A stretch of 64,000 bases of DNA from Ilumatobacteraceae bacterium. Its GTDB lineage: Bacteria > Actinomycetota > Acidimicrobiia > Acidimicrobiales > Ilumatobacteraceae. Positions 16,685 to 25,378 of this stretch are shown here, piece after piece (the first letter of the stretch is position 1; the number at the start of each line of letters is the position of its first letter). The position numbers and the translations under genes were made by a program. The stretch covers positions 1-64,000 of the forward strand of contig JAJTEL010000002.1 of assembly GCA_021299715.1 (NCBI GenBank), read 5' to 3'. Under the pieces are notes generated by a model. That model saw only the letters and a program-made list of their open reading frames with translations. It made no database searches and was not told where the DNA came from.

Positions 16685-18352
16685 ATGACAATCTCTTCAA
16701 CACATTTGCGTGTGCGTTGGCTTGGCAAGGTTCCCTATACCGAAGCACTCGCAGTTCAAGAGTCTTTGTATCGACACGGGTCGGGCAATGTGTTGCTTTT
16801 GATGGAGCACCCACATGTGTTTACGTATGGACCATCTGCAGATCTTGAAAAGAATTTAAAGTGCAACCCCGCCGATGTGGGTGCCGATTTTGTGCAGGTA
16901 AAGCGCGGTGGCGACATTACGTATCACGGCCCCGGACAATTGGTGGGGTATCCCATTGTCAATCTGCAGCCAAAGCACGGTGCCGATGGCCCCGCCGATT
17001 CGGTTGCGTATGTGCATTCCGTCGAGCAGGTCATTATTAATTCGCTCCGCGAAGTGGGGCTTTCGTCTGCAGATCGCTTCCCCGGATATCCGGGTGTGTG
17101 GGTGAACGTAGAGGGAGACATTCCACGAAAGATTTGCGCCATCGGCGTACGGGTTGGTCGTCGCCGCACGATGCATGGTTTTGCTGTGAATGTTTCAACA
17201 GATCTTCACTACATGTCAACAAACATCGTTCCATGTGGGATTGCCGACTATCCCGTCACATCGCTTGAGGCAGAAGGCATCTCAGTGTCGATGAAGGAGT
17301 TCACTGAAGTTGTTTCGCGTCACGCTGCTGCTATGTGGGGCGACGGAATTGTGGAACGTCAAGACGTTGCGTGGAAACACACCCCCGATGATTTATCCGC
17401 GTTCTCTCGTGGTGAAGGGCCTGGTCAACCAGTTCGCATGTTGGGTCGACTTGCTCAAGCAGGGGTGGAAGAATCCATCTCATTGTCGGAACGAAAGCCC
17501 GATTGGATTCGCCCGCACGTGAAGCACGGCGAAGAAGTGCTCACGTTGAAAAAGACATTGCGAGATTTATCTCTGGTCACCGTGTGTGAAGAAGCCGGTT
17601 GTCCGAATTTGTCTGAATGTTGGAATGATGGCACCGCCACTTTCATGGTGTTGGGAGAACGGTGCACGCGCGCATGTGGTTTCTGCTTAGTAGATACGCA
17701 AAAACCCGAAGCACCAGATGCCAACGAGCCGTCGCACGTTGCCGAAGCTGTCGCCCGCATGGGATTGAAGTTTGCGGTTCTCACAATGGTGGCGCGTGAT
17801 GATTTAGCCGATGAGGGAATGGGTCATGTTGCACAATGCATTCAGGCCATTCGTGCACGTGATGAATCGGTGCAAGTAGAGACTCTTATCTCCGACGCGC
17901 GTGGCACTGCATCGCTTGATGTGTTAATCAATGCGCGACCCGATGTGTTCAACCACAACGTGGAAACTGTTCCGCGATTACAGCGCGCTGTACGCCCAAG
18001 CGCCGGATACGCACGAAGCTTGTCTGTGTTGGCGCGTGGCAAAGCGGCCGGTCTCACAGTGAAGTCTGGCCTCATTGTGGGCATGGGCGAGACAGACGAC
18101 GAAATTGTTGGAGTGCTGGCCGACCTTGCTGACCTTGGTGTCGACATTGTGACTATTGGGCAATATTTGCGACCGACCACCAATCATCTACCCGTTGCGC
18201 GGTGGGTAGAACCTGCTGTGTTCGAGATGTACAAGCGCGTGGGTGAAGAATTCGGAATTGGTCATGTGGAGTCCAGTCCACTTACTCGGTCTAGTTATCA
18301 CGCACGAGAGTCGGCAGAACACGCCGTACCTGTCACAATTGGTACTCGATGA
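16685..18352 (+). CDS. lipB/lipA: LipB-LipA fusion: octanoyltransferase plus lipoyl synthase
   Basis: One 555-residue frame joins the two steps of lipoate synthesis. Residues 1 to about 235 are LipB, moving octanoyl from acyl carrier protein to the target lysine: R-G-G-D-I-T-Y-H-G-P-G-Q at 74-85, Lys149 (R-K-I-C-A-I-G) and Cys184 (V-P-C-G-I), the acyl-thioester residue. After a linker of about 30 residues, 265-555 is LipA, the radical-SAM sulfur inserter: auxiliary-cluster Cys301, Cys306, Cys312, radical-SAM Cys327, Cys331, Cys334 (C-x3-C-x2-C), and the C-terminal R-S-S-Y (535-538) whose Ser ligates the auxiliary cluster. Cysteine spacing equals that of E. coli LipA. lipB and lipA are usually separate genes. 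No internal stop or frameshift exists. The next gene overlaps by 4 nt. Confidence 0.95.
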   Translation: MTISSTHLRVRWLGKVPYTEALAVQESLYRHGSGNVLLLMEHPHVFTYGPSADLEKNLKCNPADVGADFVQVKRGGDITYHGPGQLVGYPIVNLQPKHGADGPADSVAYVHSVEQVIINSLREVGLSSADRFPGYPGVWVNVEGDIPRKICAIGVRVGRRRTMHGFAVNVSTDLHYMSTNIVPCGIADYPVTSLEAEGISVSMKEFTEVVSRHAAAMWGDGIVERQDVAWKHTPDDLSAFSRGEGPGQPVRMLGRLAQAGVEESISLSERKPDWIRPHVKHGEEVLTLKKTLRDLSLVTVCEEAGCPNLSECWNDGTATFMVLGERCTRACGFCLVDTQKPEAPDANEPSHVAEAVARMGLKFAVLTMVARDDLADEGMGHVAQCIQAIRARDESVQVETLISDARGTASLDVLINARPDVFNHNVETVPRLQRAVRPSAGYARSLSVLARGKAAGLTVKSGLIVGMGETDDEIVGVLADLADLGVDIVTIGQYLRPTTNHLPVARWVEPAVFEMYKRVGEEFGIGHVESSPLTRSSYHARESAEHAVPVTIGTR

Positions 18353-19464
18353 ACTCAATGCTTTCCTCACACACATACGCCGAACGCCTGGCTCGCGCTC
18401 GAGCAGAGATGAAGCGTTGTGGTGTCGACGCCATGATTTTGTCGCTTGGTCACGACATGCCCTATCTCATGGGATATTTGGCTATGCCGTTGGAGCGTCT
18501 CACCATGTTGGTGATTCCTCAAGATGGTGAAGCGTCACTCATTATTCCGCGCCTTGAAGGTCCGCGAGTTCATCAAATGAACGATGTGTTCACCATGGTT
18601 CCGTGGAATGAAACCGAAGACCCTGTGGCAATTGCGCACACACTCTTGGGATCTGCACAAACAATCGCAGTAGGTGACCAAATGTGGTCGCGTTTCCTTG
18701 TTGACTTGCTTGTGCATCGCCCGAATGCAAAGTACGTGCGCAGCGTGACAGTGATGGAGGCCTTACGTTCACGTAAAGACGCAGCAGAAATTGCAGCTCT
18801 CGTTGCTGCAGGCGCTGCCGCCGACCGAGTGGCCGCTCAACTTCACGCTGGCGACATTCCCATGGTGGGTCGTACGGAAGCCGAAGTGTCTGCAGATATC
18901 TCGGCGCGACTTATTGCAGAAGGTCATCAGAAAGTGAATTTTGCAATTGTTGCAGCAGGGGAGAATGCGGCAAGTCCACATCATCACGCTGGTGACCGAG
19001 TTATTCAATACGGTGAGATTGTTTTGTGTGACTTTGGCGGAACCATGAACGGATACTGCAGCGACATCACGCGTTGTGTTCACATTGGCGACGTTCCACA
19101 AGATATTGCCGATGCGTATGCAGTGCTTCTGCGGGCGCAAGCGGCTGGCGTCAGCGCCGGGGTTGTGGGTTCATCGTGTGAAAACGTCGATGCAGTAACT
19201 CGCGCCATCATTGATGAAGCGGGGTATGGCGAATACTTCGTTCACCGCACGGGACATGGAATTGGTATGGAAGAACACGAAGATCCCTACATGGTTTCGG
19301 GAAACACCACTCCTATTGCGCCAGGCCATGCATACAGCGTGGAGCCAGGCATTTATGTTCCCGGTAAATGGGGTATGCGTCTTGAAGACATTGTGGTGGC
19401 AACAGAAAATGGCCCGATGGCCGTGAATCACGCCAACCATCAACTAGTAGTTCTTAACCGATAA
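18349..19464 (+). CDS. M24-family metallopeptidase (Xaa-Pro peptidase type)
   Basis: A 371-residue protein with an N-terminal creatinase-like domain (about 1-135) and a pita-bread M24 catalytic domain. Metal ligands are seen in order: Asp of L-C-D-F-G-G, Asp of S-D-I-T-R, His of G-H-G-I-G-M-E-E-H-E, Glu of S-V-E-P-G-I-Y and Glu of R-L-E-D-I-V. This is the proline-dipeptidase/aminopeptidase P arrangement. It is cytoplasmic, with no signal peptide. Its ATG overlaps the lipB-lipA stop by 4 nt, so it is co-translated with lipoate synthesis, though no functional tie is evident. Confidence 0.9.
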   Translation: MNSMLSSHTYAERLARARAEMKRCGVDAMILSLGHDMPYLMGYLAMPLERLTMLVIPQDGEASLIIPRLEGPRVHQMNDVFTMVPWNETEDPVAIAHTLLGSAQTIAVGDQMWSRFLVDLLVHRPNAKYVRSVTVMEALRSRKDAAEIAALVAAGAAADRVAAQLHAGDIPMVGRTEAEVSADISARLIAEGHQKVNFAIVAAGENAASPHHHAGDRVIQYGEIVLCDFGGTMNGYCSDITRCVHIGDVPQDIADAYAVLLRAQAAGVSAGVVGSSCENVDAVTRAIIDEAGYGEYFVHRTGHGIGMEEHEDPYMVSGNTTPIAPGHAYSVEPGIYVPGKWGMRLEDIVVATENGPMAVNHANHQLVVLNR

Positions 19465-19477
19465 GCGAATCGTCTCC

Positions 19478-20212
19478 GTGATCAAACTCGACGCAGCGAC
19501 AGTTCTTCTTCAATGGGCCACAGGTGGTTTGTTTTTCCTGTGGTTCACCACGCGCAAGCACGAAATGGGTGCCGGATACGGATGGCTTCTTCGTGGGTCT
19601 TTCTTGGTACTGGCCGCAGGCGCTGCCGCTGCTGGCTTTGCCACTCATACGGTGATGGCGCGCGAGGTGGCATCTATCGCGGTTGCTGTTGTCAGCGTGT
19701 TGACTCTTCGCCGAAAGAATGCTTCATGGGACCTTGTAGCACCACTGATTGGTGTGATCGGACTCGTTATTGCTGCGTTCGACGCAGCAAGCGGAACAGG
19801 CGACACCGTGGTGAGTTTGTTGCGCATTTTGGTGGGCACCGCATTCCTTGGTGCCGTGAGTGATGCCATGTTGCTTGGTCACTGGTACTTGGTGCAACCA
19901 GGACTACCGCGGTCAATTCTTGGAGAACTTGTGACTGCGCTCCGATGGATTACGCCTTTTGAAATTGTTGTCATGTTGTTGCCCACCGGAATGGTGAGTG
20001 TTATCAACGGATCAATTGACGATGGATGGGGCGGCATGCTCGGGTGGTTCTGGATTGCATGTGGAATTACCACCATTGTTCTTACCGAAGTCACACGCGC
20101 TGCTCTGCGTGAGCGCAGTTATTCGGCTGTTATGGCGGCAACAGGTTTGCTGTACTTGGCAATTCTCACTGCGTTTGGCACAGACCTTGTGGCCCGCGCA
20201 GTACTTGCCTAG
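19478..20212 (+). CDS. Multi-spanning membrane protein of unknown function
   Basis: A 244-residue protein beginning at GTG 19478. Hydropathy by eye gives about seven membrane spans: near 8-24, 34-52, 58-74, 83-99, 111-128, 155-176 and 188-240 (two). Notable polar residues inside the membrane region are H-W-Y-L-V-Q-P near residue 134 and R-x-I-T-P-F-E near 154. I do not recognise the family; it resembles uncharacterised actinobacterial membrane proteins. It is 13 nt downstream of the M24 peptidase and probably co-transcribed. It is convergent with the PPOX gene, with a 4-nt overlap of stop regions. Confidence 0.65.
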   Translation: MIKLDAATVLLQWATGGLFFLWFTTRKHEMGAGYGWLLRGSFLVLAAGAAAAGFATHTVMAREVASIAVAVVSVLTLRRKNASWDLVAPLIGVIGLVIAAFDAASGTGDTVVSLLRILVGTAFLGAVSDAMLLGHWYLVQPGLPRSILGELVTALRWITPFEIVVMLLPTGMVSVINGSIDDGWGGMLGWFWIACGITTIVLTEVTRAALRERSYSAVMAATGLLYLAILTAFGTDLVARAVLA

Positions 20213-20643
20213 AACTTCGAATAGTCCACGGTGAACCAACGCTCGGGCGTTGTCGATATACGCATCGACTCCCCGTCGTCTTCTCCGTCACCTCTCTCGA
20301 CGTATTTGTCGCCTTCCTTCACGCCCAGGTAGCGGTGGGCCATAGGGCGACTGTGTAGTTCCTTATCTGCGGTTGAGATAGTTGCTGCTCCTTCAATGGA
20401 CACGTATTTGTACGGCAGCGATTCTGATTGTGCGCACAAGCTAAATCGCATCGACTTTTGAAGCAGGCGACCTTTCACCGAGTCGAGCGATGTGAGGAAC
20501 CACAATTCGCCTCCTGGCTCGTAGATGTACCAAACGGGAACCGTCAGCGGTGGGCCATCTGGGCGCTCAATTGCCAGCACCCCCACGTGGAGGTCGGCGA
20601 GAAACTGCTCTCGTTCTTCTGGTGTCATTGAAAGCGTGCCCAT
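20209..20643 (-). CDS. PPOX-class (pyridoxamine-oxidase-like) flavin/F420-binding protein
   Basis: A 144-residue split-barrel protein. The start M-G-T-L-S-M-T-P-E-E-R at 20643 is fixed by AGGAG 4 nt upstream; longer in-frame starts run into the divergent acyl-CoA dehydrogenase. The pattern F-L-A-D-x-H-V-G-V-L-A-I, P-L-T-V-P-V-W-Y, W-F-L-T-S-x-D-S-V-K-G-R-L-L is that of the PPOX/F420-dependent oxidoreductase group, where the basic K-G-R contacts the cofactor phosphate. The C-terminal W-F-T-V-D-Y-S-K-F is typical. Cofactor (FMN or F420) and substrate are not determined. Confidence 0.8.
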   Translation of the reverse strand: MGTLSMTPEEREQFLADLHVGVLAIERPDGPPLTVPVWYIYEPGGELWFLTSLDSVKGRLLQKSMRFSLCAQSESLPYKYVSIEGAATISTADKELHSRPMAHRYLGVKEGDKYVERGDGEDDGESMRISTTPERWFTVDYSKF

Positions 20644-20748
20644 GGTTCTCCTTAGTGTTCGCCTGTGTGATGGACAGGAGTTGTCAGGTGTTTCTGAGAG
20701 TAGTCGGCTGAAGTTGGGCTCTACTTCAGTCTGTGAATAGCCAACGCC

Positions 20749-20754
20749 TATCGT
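20749..20754 (+). promoter_or_regulatory. -10 box, leaderless type, for acyl-CoA dehydrogenase
   Basis: TATCGT lies 6 nt before the ATG at 20761. Confidence 0.5.
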
Positions 20755-20760
20755 GAAGGC

Positions 20761-21918
20761 ATGGACTTCTTTGAGCGCACCGTCTACAACGCAGATCACG
20801 AACAGTTTCGTTCCGTGTTTCGCCAATGGCTAGACAACGAAGTGGTGCCAAACCATGAACAATGGGAAGCCGATGGCATTGCGCCACGCGAGATGTGGCT
20901 AGAGGCAGGCAAGCACGGCTTTCTCGGCTACCACGTTCCAGAACAATACGGTGGCGGCGGAACCGACGACTACAAGTTCGGCGCTGTCATGCAAGAAGAA
21001 GTGTCTGACACCGGTGTGATTGGTAGTGCAAATGGAATCACTCTGCACAACGACATTGTTCTTCCGTATTACTTATCTCTGGCAAACGAAGAGCAGAAAG
21101 CACGGTGGCTGCCAAAGATGGTGACGGGTGAGTACATCACCGCTATCGCTATTACCGAACCAAACACAGGCAGCGACATGGCAGGCGTGAAGACGTCAGG
21201 CGTTCGTCATGGAGACACTTGGGTCGTAAATGGTGCAAAGACATTCATCACCAATGGCATTAACGCCGACCTGGTGTTAACGGTGTGTCGCACAGACCCC
21301 GATGCTGGTCACCGCGGGTTTTCTCTCATCGTTCTTGAACGAGGCATGAAGGGTTTTGAACGCGGTCGCAACTTGAACAAGTTGGGTATGCACGCGCAAG
21401 ACACCGCCGAGTTGTTCTTCGACAATGTGGAAGTACCAGCAGAGAATGTTCTGGGAGAACCAGGGCAAGGTTTTATGTATCTCACACACAACTTGGCGCA
21501 AGAGAGATTCGGCATGGCAATTGGCGCTGTTGCAGTCGCAAAGGCTGCGTTGCGCTGGACTTTGGAATACACGCGCGAACGCAAAGCGTTTGGTCAATCC
21601 ATTGCAAGTTTCCAGAACTCCAAGTTCTTGTTAGCTGAATTGCATACCGAAGTTCAGATGGCGCAAGCGTATGTAGATCGCTGTTTAGAACTGCATTGCG
21701 AAGGCAAACTCAGTGTTGAGCAGGCTGCAGCGGCAAAGTTCATCACCACTGAATTGCAGAACAAAGTTGTGGACCGGTGTTTGCAGTTACATGGTGGATA
21801 TGGGTACATGGTGGAGTACCCCATTGCGCGTGCGTGGGCAGACAGTCGAATTCAAACTATTTACGGTGGAACGACCGAAATTATGAAAGAGATTGTTGGG
21901 CGAGCACTCGCCAAATAA
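20761..21918 (+). CDS. Acyl-CoA dehydrogenase, long-chain type
   Basis: A 385-residue FAD enzyme that desaturates acyl-CoA at C2-C3. Signature blocks A-I-T-E-P-N-T-G-S-D-M (about 130-140), W-V-V-N-G-A-K-T-F-I-T-N-G and Q-L-H-G-G-Y-G-Y are present. The usual catalytic Glu in the C-terminal Y-E-G-T motif is Gly here (I-Y-G-G-T-T-E). In the long-chain/isovaleryl subgroup the base is instead in helix G; Glu248 in L-A-Q-E-R-F matches that position, so the enzyme should be active. Electrons go to ETF. It is convergent with the CoA transferase (4 nt), within a block of acyl-CoA genes. Confidence 0.93.
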   Translation: MDFFERTVYNADHEQFRSVFRQWLDNEVVPNHEQWEADGIAPREMWLEAGKHGFLGYHVPEQYGGGGTDDYKFGAVMQEEVSDTGVIGSANGITLHNDIVLPYYLSLANEEQKARWLPKMVTGEYITAIAITEPNTGSDMAGVKTSGVRHGDTWVVNGAKTFITNGINADLVLTVCRTDPDAGHRGFSLIVLERGMKGFERGRNLNKLGMHAQDTAELFFDNVEVPAENVLGEPGQGFMYLTHNLAQERFGMAIGAVAVAKAALRWTLEYTRERKAFGQSIASFQNSKFLLAELHTEVQMAQAYVDRCLELHCEGKLSVEQAAAAKFITTELQNKVVDRCLQLHGGYGYMVEYPIARAWADSRIQTIYGGTTEIMKEIVGRALAK

Positions 21919-21922
21919 TGCT

Positions 21923-23101
21923 CTAGCCAATGACGCCGCGGGCCCGAAGATCGGCGGTGTCGTGACCAAGCGCCCCAATAATCTCGTCGGTATGCGCACC
22001 TTTTCGTGGTGCGTGGTGACCAACAATGGCCGGTGTTGCGCTGAAACGCGGCGCCGGCCGCACCTCGCGAATAGTCCCTGCATCAGGATGCTCTCGAACG
22101 ACAAATGTTTCGTTGTGGACGATCTGTGGGTCGTCAATCACGCTGTGTAAGTCATTCATTCCGCCAGCGGGAACATCGTGTTCTCGTGCTCCTTGGAGGA
22201 AAGTTTCCAACGGCATGTTTGCGGCTAATTCACGAACAATCTTCCTGTATGCGTCTCCATTTTGTGATCGCAAAGTGGACGATGCAAAACGTGGATCGTC
22301 GGCAAGCTCTGGTTGACCAAGTGCTGCGCAATAGCCGCGAAATTCAGATTCCGTCACAATTGACACCGCCGCGTAGCCGTCTTTAAATGTGACGGGAACG
22401 TAATTTGCCGAGATAGTGGGAAGTCGCATGACATCGTCGTCGAGAAGTGCCACATCCATCGCACAGTCTGGCCACGTAAATGCAACGGCAGCATCAAGCA
22501 TGGACAAGTTGATGTGTTGGCCCGTTGCGCCGCGCTCACGAGCGAAGAGGGCAGCGGTAATTGCTTGTGCTGCCGTATACGCAGTGACTTTGTCACAGAT
22601 GAGATGGCGAAACAATGCAGGCTTACCCGTGACAGGGTCTGTTTGCACACTGGCTAAACCGGATGCGGCTTGAATGACATTGTCATAGACGCGGCGTTTC
22701 GCGCTTGGGCCATCTTCTCCAAATCCGGCGATAGAGACATACACAAGATTTGGGTTGATGCGTGCGGCATCGTCGTATCCGAAGCCCAGACGATCCATTG
22801 CACCAGGTCGGAAATTCTGAATGAGAACATCGGCAGTTGAAATGAGTTCGCGAAGAAGCGATGCACCTTCATCCTCTTTGAGGTTAAGAACAATGGACTT
22901 CTTTCCTCGGTTATGAAGGGCATATAACCCTGTAACACCGTTCTTCTGGGTGCCCAGGTGACGCATCATGTCGCCCATTCCGGGTGATTCAATCTTGATA
23001 ACTTCGGCACCTTGATCGGCCAGCATCATTCCGGCGAGTGGACCAGAAATCATGGTGGCAAGGTCGAGAACTCTGATTCCAGAGAGGGGACCATGTGTCA
23101 T
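21923..23101 (-). CDS. Type III CoA transferase (CaiB/BaiF family)
   Basis: A 392-residue family III CoA transferase that moves CoA between carboxylic acids. The N-terminus is L-S-G-I-R-V-L-D-L-A-T-M-I-S-G-P, followed by D-Q-G-A-E-V-I-K-I-E and N-R-G-K-K-S-I-V-L-N-L. The conserved active-site Asp lies in the Y-V-S-I-A-G-F-G-E-D-G region and downstream helices. I use the ATG at 23099-23101, which overlaps the amidase stop by 4 nt; ten more codons upstream are possible but lack family support. Donor and acceptor acids are unknown. It is in an operon with the amidase. Confidence 0.92.
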   Translation of the reverse strand: MTHGPLSGIRVLDLATMISGPLAGMMLADQGAEVIKIESPGMGDMMRHLGTQKNGVTGLYALHNRGKKSIVLNLKEDEGASLLRELISTADVLIQNFRPGAMDRLGFGYDDAARINPNLVYVSIAGFGEDGPSAKRRVYDNVIQAASGLASVQTDPVTGKPALFRHLICDKVTAYTAAQAITAALFARERGATGQHINLSMLDAAVAFTWPDCAMDVALLDDDVMRLPTISANYVPVTFKDGYAAVSIVTESEFRGYCAALGQPELADDPRFASSTLRSQNGDAYRKIVRELAANMPLETFLQGAREHDVPAGGMNDLHSVIDDPQIVHNETFVVREHPDAGTIREVRPAPRFSATPAIVGHHAPRKGAHTDEIIGALGHDTADLRARGVIG

Positions 23102-24492
23102 TGAGGTACTCCTTGTGCGGTGAGAGGCCATGGGCGTTCGCGTTCTAAGACGTGTGCGAGTTCAAGCAGAACTTGTTCAGAAAAATGTCGTCCGATGATT
23201 TGCAGACCAACAGGCAAACCATCAACAAAACCGGCAGGAACTGAGATGCCGGGGTTGCCATGCAGGTTGCACGGGAACGTGAGCTGACCATTATTGCCAG
23301 CACCCGCCTTAATGCCGCCGAACACACTAGGAAGTGGTCCTTCTGCATCGAAGGCAACATCGGGGTTTGTCGCTGCAATCACAATGTCAACGTCATTAAA
23401 GATTTCTGCCATGCGTGTATTGACTGCAGCACGACGGTCTTCAATTTTGGCGCGCGCTTCTGCTGAATACAGACCGGCGGTGTATTCAAGTCCGGCACGC
23501 ATTTCTGGTGTGAGCACATCGGCACACTGCGGCCAATGATCTTTTAGTGCTTCAGCAATTTCCAACATGCCGCTGATAGACCACGCAGCACCCATACGTG
23601 GCAGCGACGTGTCAACACCGTCTACTCGCCGAAGCCCTGCCTTCTTAATGAGGAAGTCGGCGCTTTCTAGTAACACTTCCCACATGGCCGGCGACACCAC
23701 GGCACCACCCCAATTTTCTACGATGGCAACTTTCAATCCGCTGACATCGATAGTGCCGAGGCCCGCTTCCCATCCACCAACGCGGGGAAGACTAAGCGGG
23801 TCGTGCGCGTCGTGGCCGTTGCATGTGTCAAACCAGCGAGCGGTATCGCGCACACTGCGTGACACGCAGCCGACAGTCACAGTGAGGTTTCCATACGCAG
23901 CACCGGGGCCGCGCGGAATGCGTCCGTACGTTGACTTCAAGCCAACAAGTCCAGTGAATCCAGCGGGAATTCGAATTGATCCACCGCCATCGCCGGCAGT
24001 TGCGAGAGTGAACAGTCCACCCGCAACTCCAGCAGCGCTTCCACCCGATGATCCACCTGGTGTGCGCGATGCGTTCCACGGATTCTTTGTTGCACCATTA
24101 AGAACTGTGCGAGTGAGATTGACTCCGCCGAATTCACTTGCAGTGGTAAGGCCAAATGCCACAGCACCACCTTGTTGTGTGATGCGTTCTACGTGGATAC
24201 TCGTTTTTGTAGCGATGCGATCAGAAAACGGAACGGATGCTTCGGTATCTGGCCATCCCTTCACCGGGTCGAGTTCTTTAATACCTAATGGCACACCACC
24301 AAATGGGAGTGTGATGTCTGCGTTGCTCGCACGTTCAAGTGCGCCATCGGTGTCAACAAAAGAGATGGCGTTCAAGGAACTTTTTGCAACAGCGTCCAAC
24401 GTGGCTTGCATTTCTTCTTTGGGGGAACGCCGTCCAGCTCGGAATTCTTCTACGAGAGAGATTGCGTCTCCCTGCCATGGTGTTTCGCTCAT
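23098..24492 (-). CDS. Amidase signature family protein
   Basis: A 464-residue amidase of the Ser-cisSer-Lys class. Lys72 (P-L-G-I-K-E-L), the cis-Ser in T-P-G-G-S-S-G-G-S-A (146-152) and nucleophile Ser172 (G-D-G-G-G-S-I-R-I-P) are all present. The flanking T-K-N-P-W-N-A-S-R is typical. Without GatB/GatC neighbours it is more likely a free amidase or aryl-amide hydrolase than GatA. The start ATG is preceded by TAGGTT at 6 nt. It heads an operon with the CoA transferase, suggesting amide hydrolysis followed by CoA activation of the released acid; that link is inference. Confidence 0.93.
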   Translation of the reverse strand: MSETPWQGDAISLVEEFRAGRRSPKEEMQATLDAVAKSSLNAISFVDTDGALERASNADITLPFGGVPLGIKELDPVKGWPDTEASVPFSDRIATKTSIHVERITQQGGAVAFGLTTASEFGGVNLTRTVLNGATKNPWNASRTPGGSSGGSAAGVAGGLFTLATAGDGGGSIRIPAGFTGLVGLKSTYGRIPRGPGAAYGNLTVTVGCVSRSVRDTARWFDTCNGHDAHDPLSLPRVGGWEAGLGTIDVSGLKVAIVENWGGAVVSPAMWEVLLESADFLIKKAGLRRVDGVDTSLPRMGAAWSISGMLEIAEALKDHWPQCADVLTPEMRAGLEYTAGLYSAEARAKIEDRRAAVNTRMAEIFNDVDIVIAATNPDVAFDAEGPLPSVFGGIKAGAGNNGQLTFPCNLHGNPGISVPAGFVDGLPVGLQIIGRHFSEQVLLELAHVLERERPWPLTAQGVPQ

Positions 24493-24498
24493 TGTGGC

Positions 24499-24504
24499 AA
24501 CCTA
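24499..24504 (-). promoter_or_regulatory. -10 box, leaderless type, for the amidase operon
   Basis: TAGGTT on the minus strand ends 6 nt before the ATG at 24492. Confidence 0.5.
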
Positions 24505-24550
24505 GCCCATGCGAAACGGCCACAATCCGTTGGGAAAATCCTTATGGGAC

Positions 24551-24556
24551 TAGGGT
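24551..24556 (+). promoter_or_regulatory. Possible -10 box for the thioesterase operon
   Basis: TAGGGT lies 9 nt before the ATG at 24566 and faces the amidase promoter 47 bp away. Confidence 0.35.
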
Positions 24557-24565
24557 CAAAGGGTC

Positions 24566-25366
24566 ATGGATAGTCGCACCTTCCTCGGTCTTCAACAGAC
24601 CCATAACCCCTATCGGTGGTACTTGCCGGTTCAGCGCAAACTATGCACGGGTGGCGATTTTCTCTATGGCGGTAGTGCGCTCGGTGCGGCCATTTCTGCA
24701 CTCGAGGGTGCCACCGGGCGAAATGTCATTTGGGTAACTGCTCAGTACCTGTCGTATGCGCGACCCGATGAAGTCATGGATATCGACGTCATCGTGCCAG
24801 TAATGGGAAATGCCATCACGCAGGCACGTGTGGTGGGCCGTGTGGGTGAGCGAGAGATCATTACGGTAAACGCTGCATTGGGCGACCGTGAGTTTCCCAT
24901 TACAGCGCAATTTGAGACTGCGCCACCTGCACCTCATCCCGACGACTGTCCTCCCTGGGAGCATTATCGGCGAGATTTTGAAACCATTCACAACTTCATG
25001 GAAGAACGAGTGGTCAAGGGTCGATTCGGAAACGATTTAGACGGCTCACTCAGCGATGGGCGCGCAACAATGTGGGCTCGGCTGCCGCAAGTTATTGACG
25101 GTGTCGATGCAGCAACGCTTGGCGTCTTAGGAGATTTTGTCCCTCGCGGTGTTGGCCAAGCACTTGGTCTTCATGCGGGTGGCAATTCGTTAGACAACAC
25201 CTTGCGAGTAGTCAACCTTGTTCCCACTACATGGGTGTTGTTGGACATTCGTGTTCACGCAGTCGCGCGGGGCTTTGCACACGGTCTTGTTCACATGTAC
25301 GCAGAAGACGGAACTTTGATGGCAACTGCTAGCCAAAGTTGTATTGCACGAATTCATAAGAAATAA
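24566..25366 (+). CDS. Acyl-CoA thioesterase, TesB-like double hot dog
   Basis: A 266-residue protein made of two hot-dog domains, the TesB/thioesterase II layout: N-terminal G-G-S-A-L-G-A-A-I-S-A-L-E and V-T-A-Q-Y-L-S-Y-A-R-P, and C-terminal S-L-D-N-T-L-R-V-V (the catalytic Asp segment in the TesB family) with L-x-D-I-R-V-H-A-V-A-R-G-F-A-H-G near the end. It hydrolyses acyl-CoA in the cytoplasm; chain length is unknown. It is first in a four-gene run with an LLM oxidoreductase and two ABC exporter halves. Confidence 0.88.
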   Translation: MDSRTFLGLQQTHNPYRWYLPVQRKLCTGGDFLYGGSALGAAISALEGATGRNVIWVTAQYLSYARPDEVMDIDVIVPVMGNAITQARVVGRVGEREIITVNAALGDREFPITAQFETAPPAPHPDDCPPWEHYRRDFETIHNFMEERVVKGRFGNDLDGSLSDGRATMWARLPQVIDGVDAATLGVLGDFVPRGVGQALGLHAGGNSLDNTLRVVNLVPTTWVLLDIRVHAVARGFAHGLVHMYAEDGTLMATASQSCIARIHKK

Positions 25367-25378
25367 ACGGGGGATTAC

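Noticed and set aside
23567-24505. 312-codon plus-strand open frame opposite the amidase gene
   Set aside because: Composition is Pro/Ser/Arg-rich with no domain, and the minus strand encodes a complete amidase with all catalytic residues.
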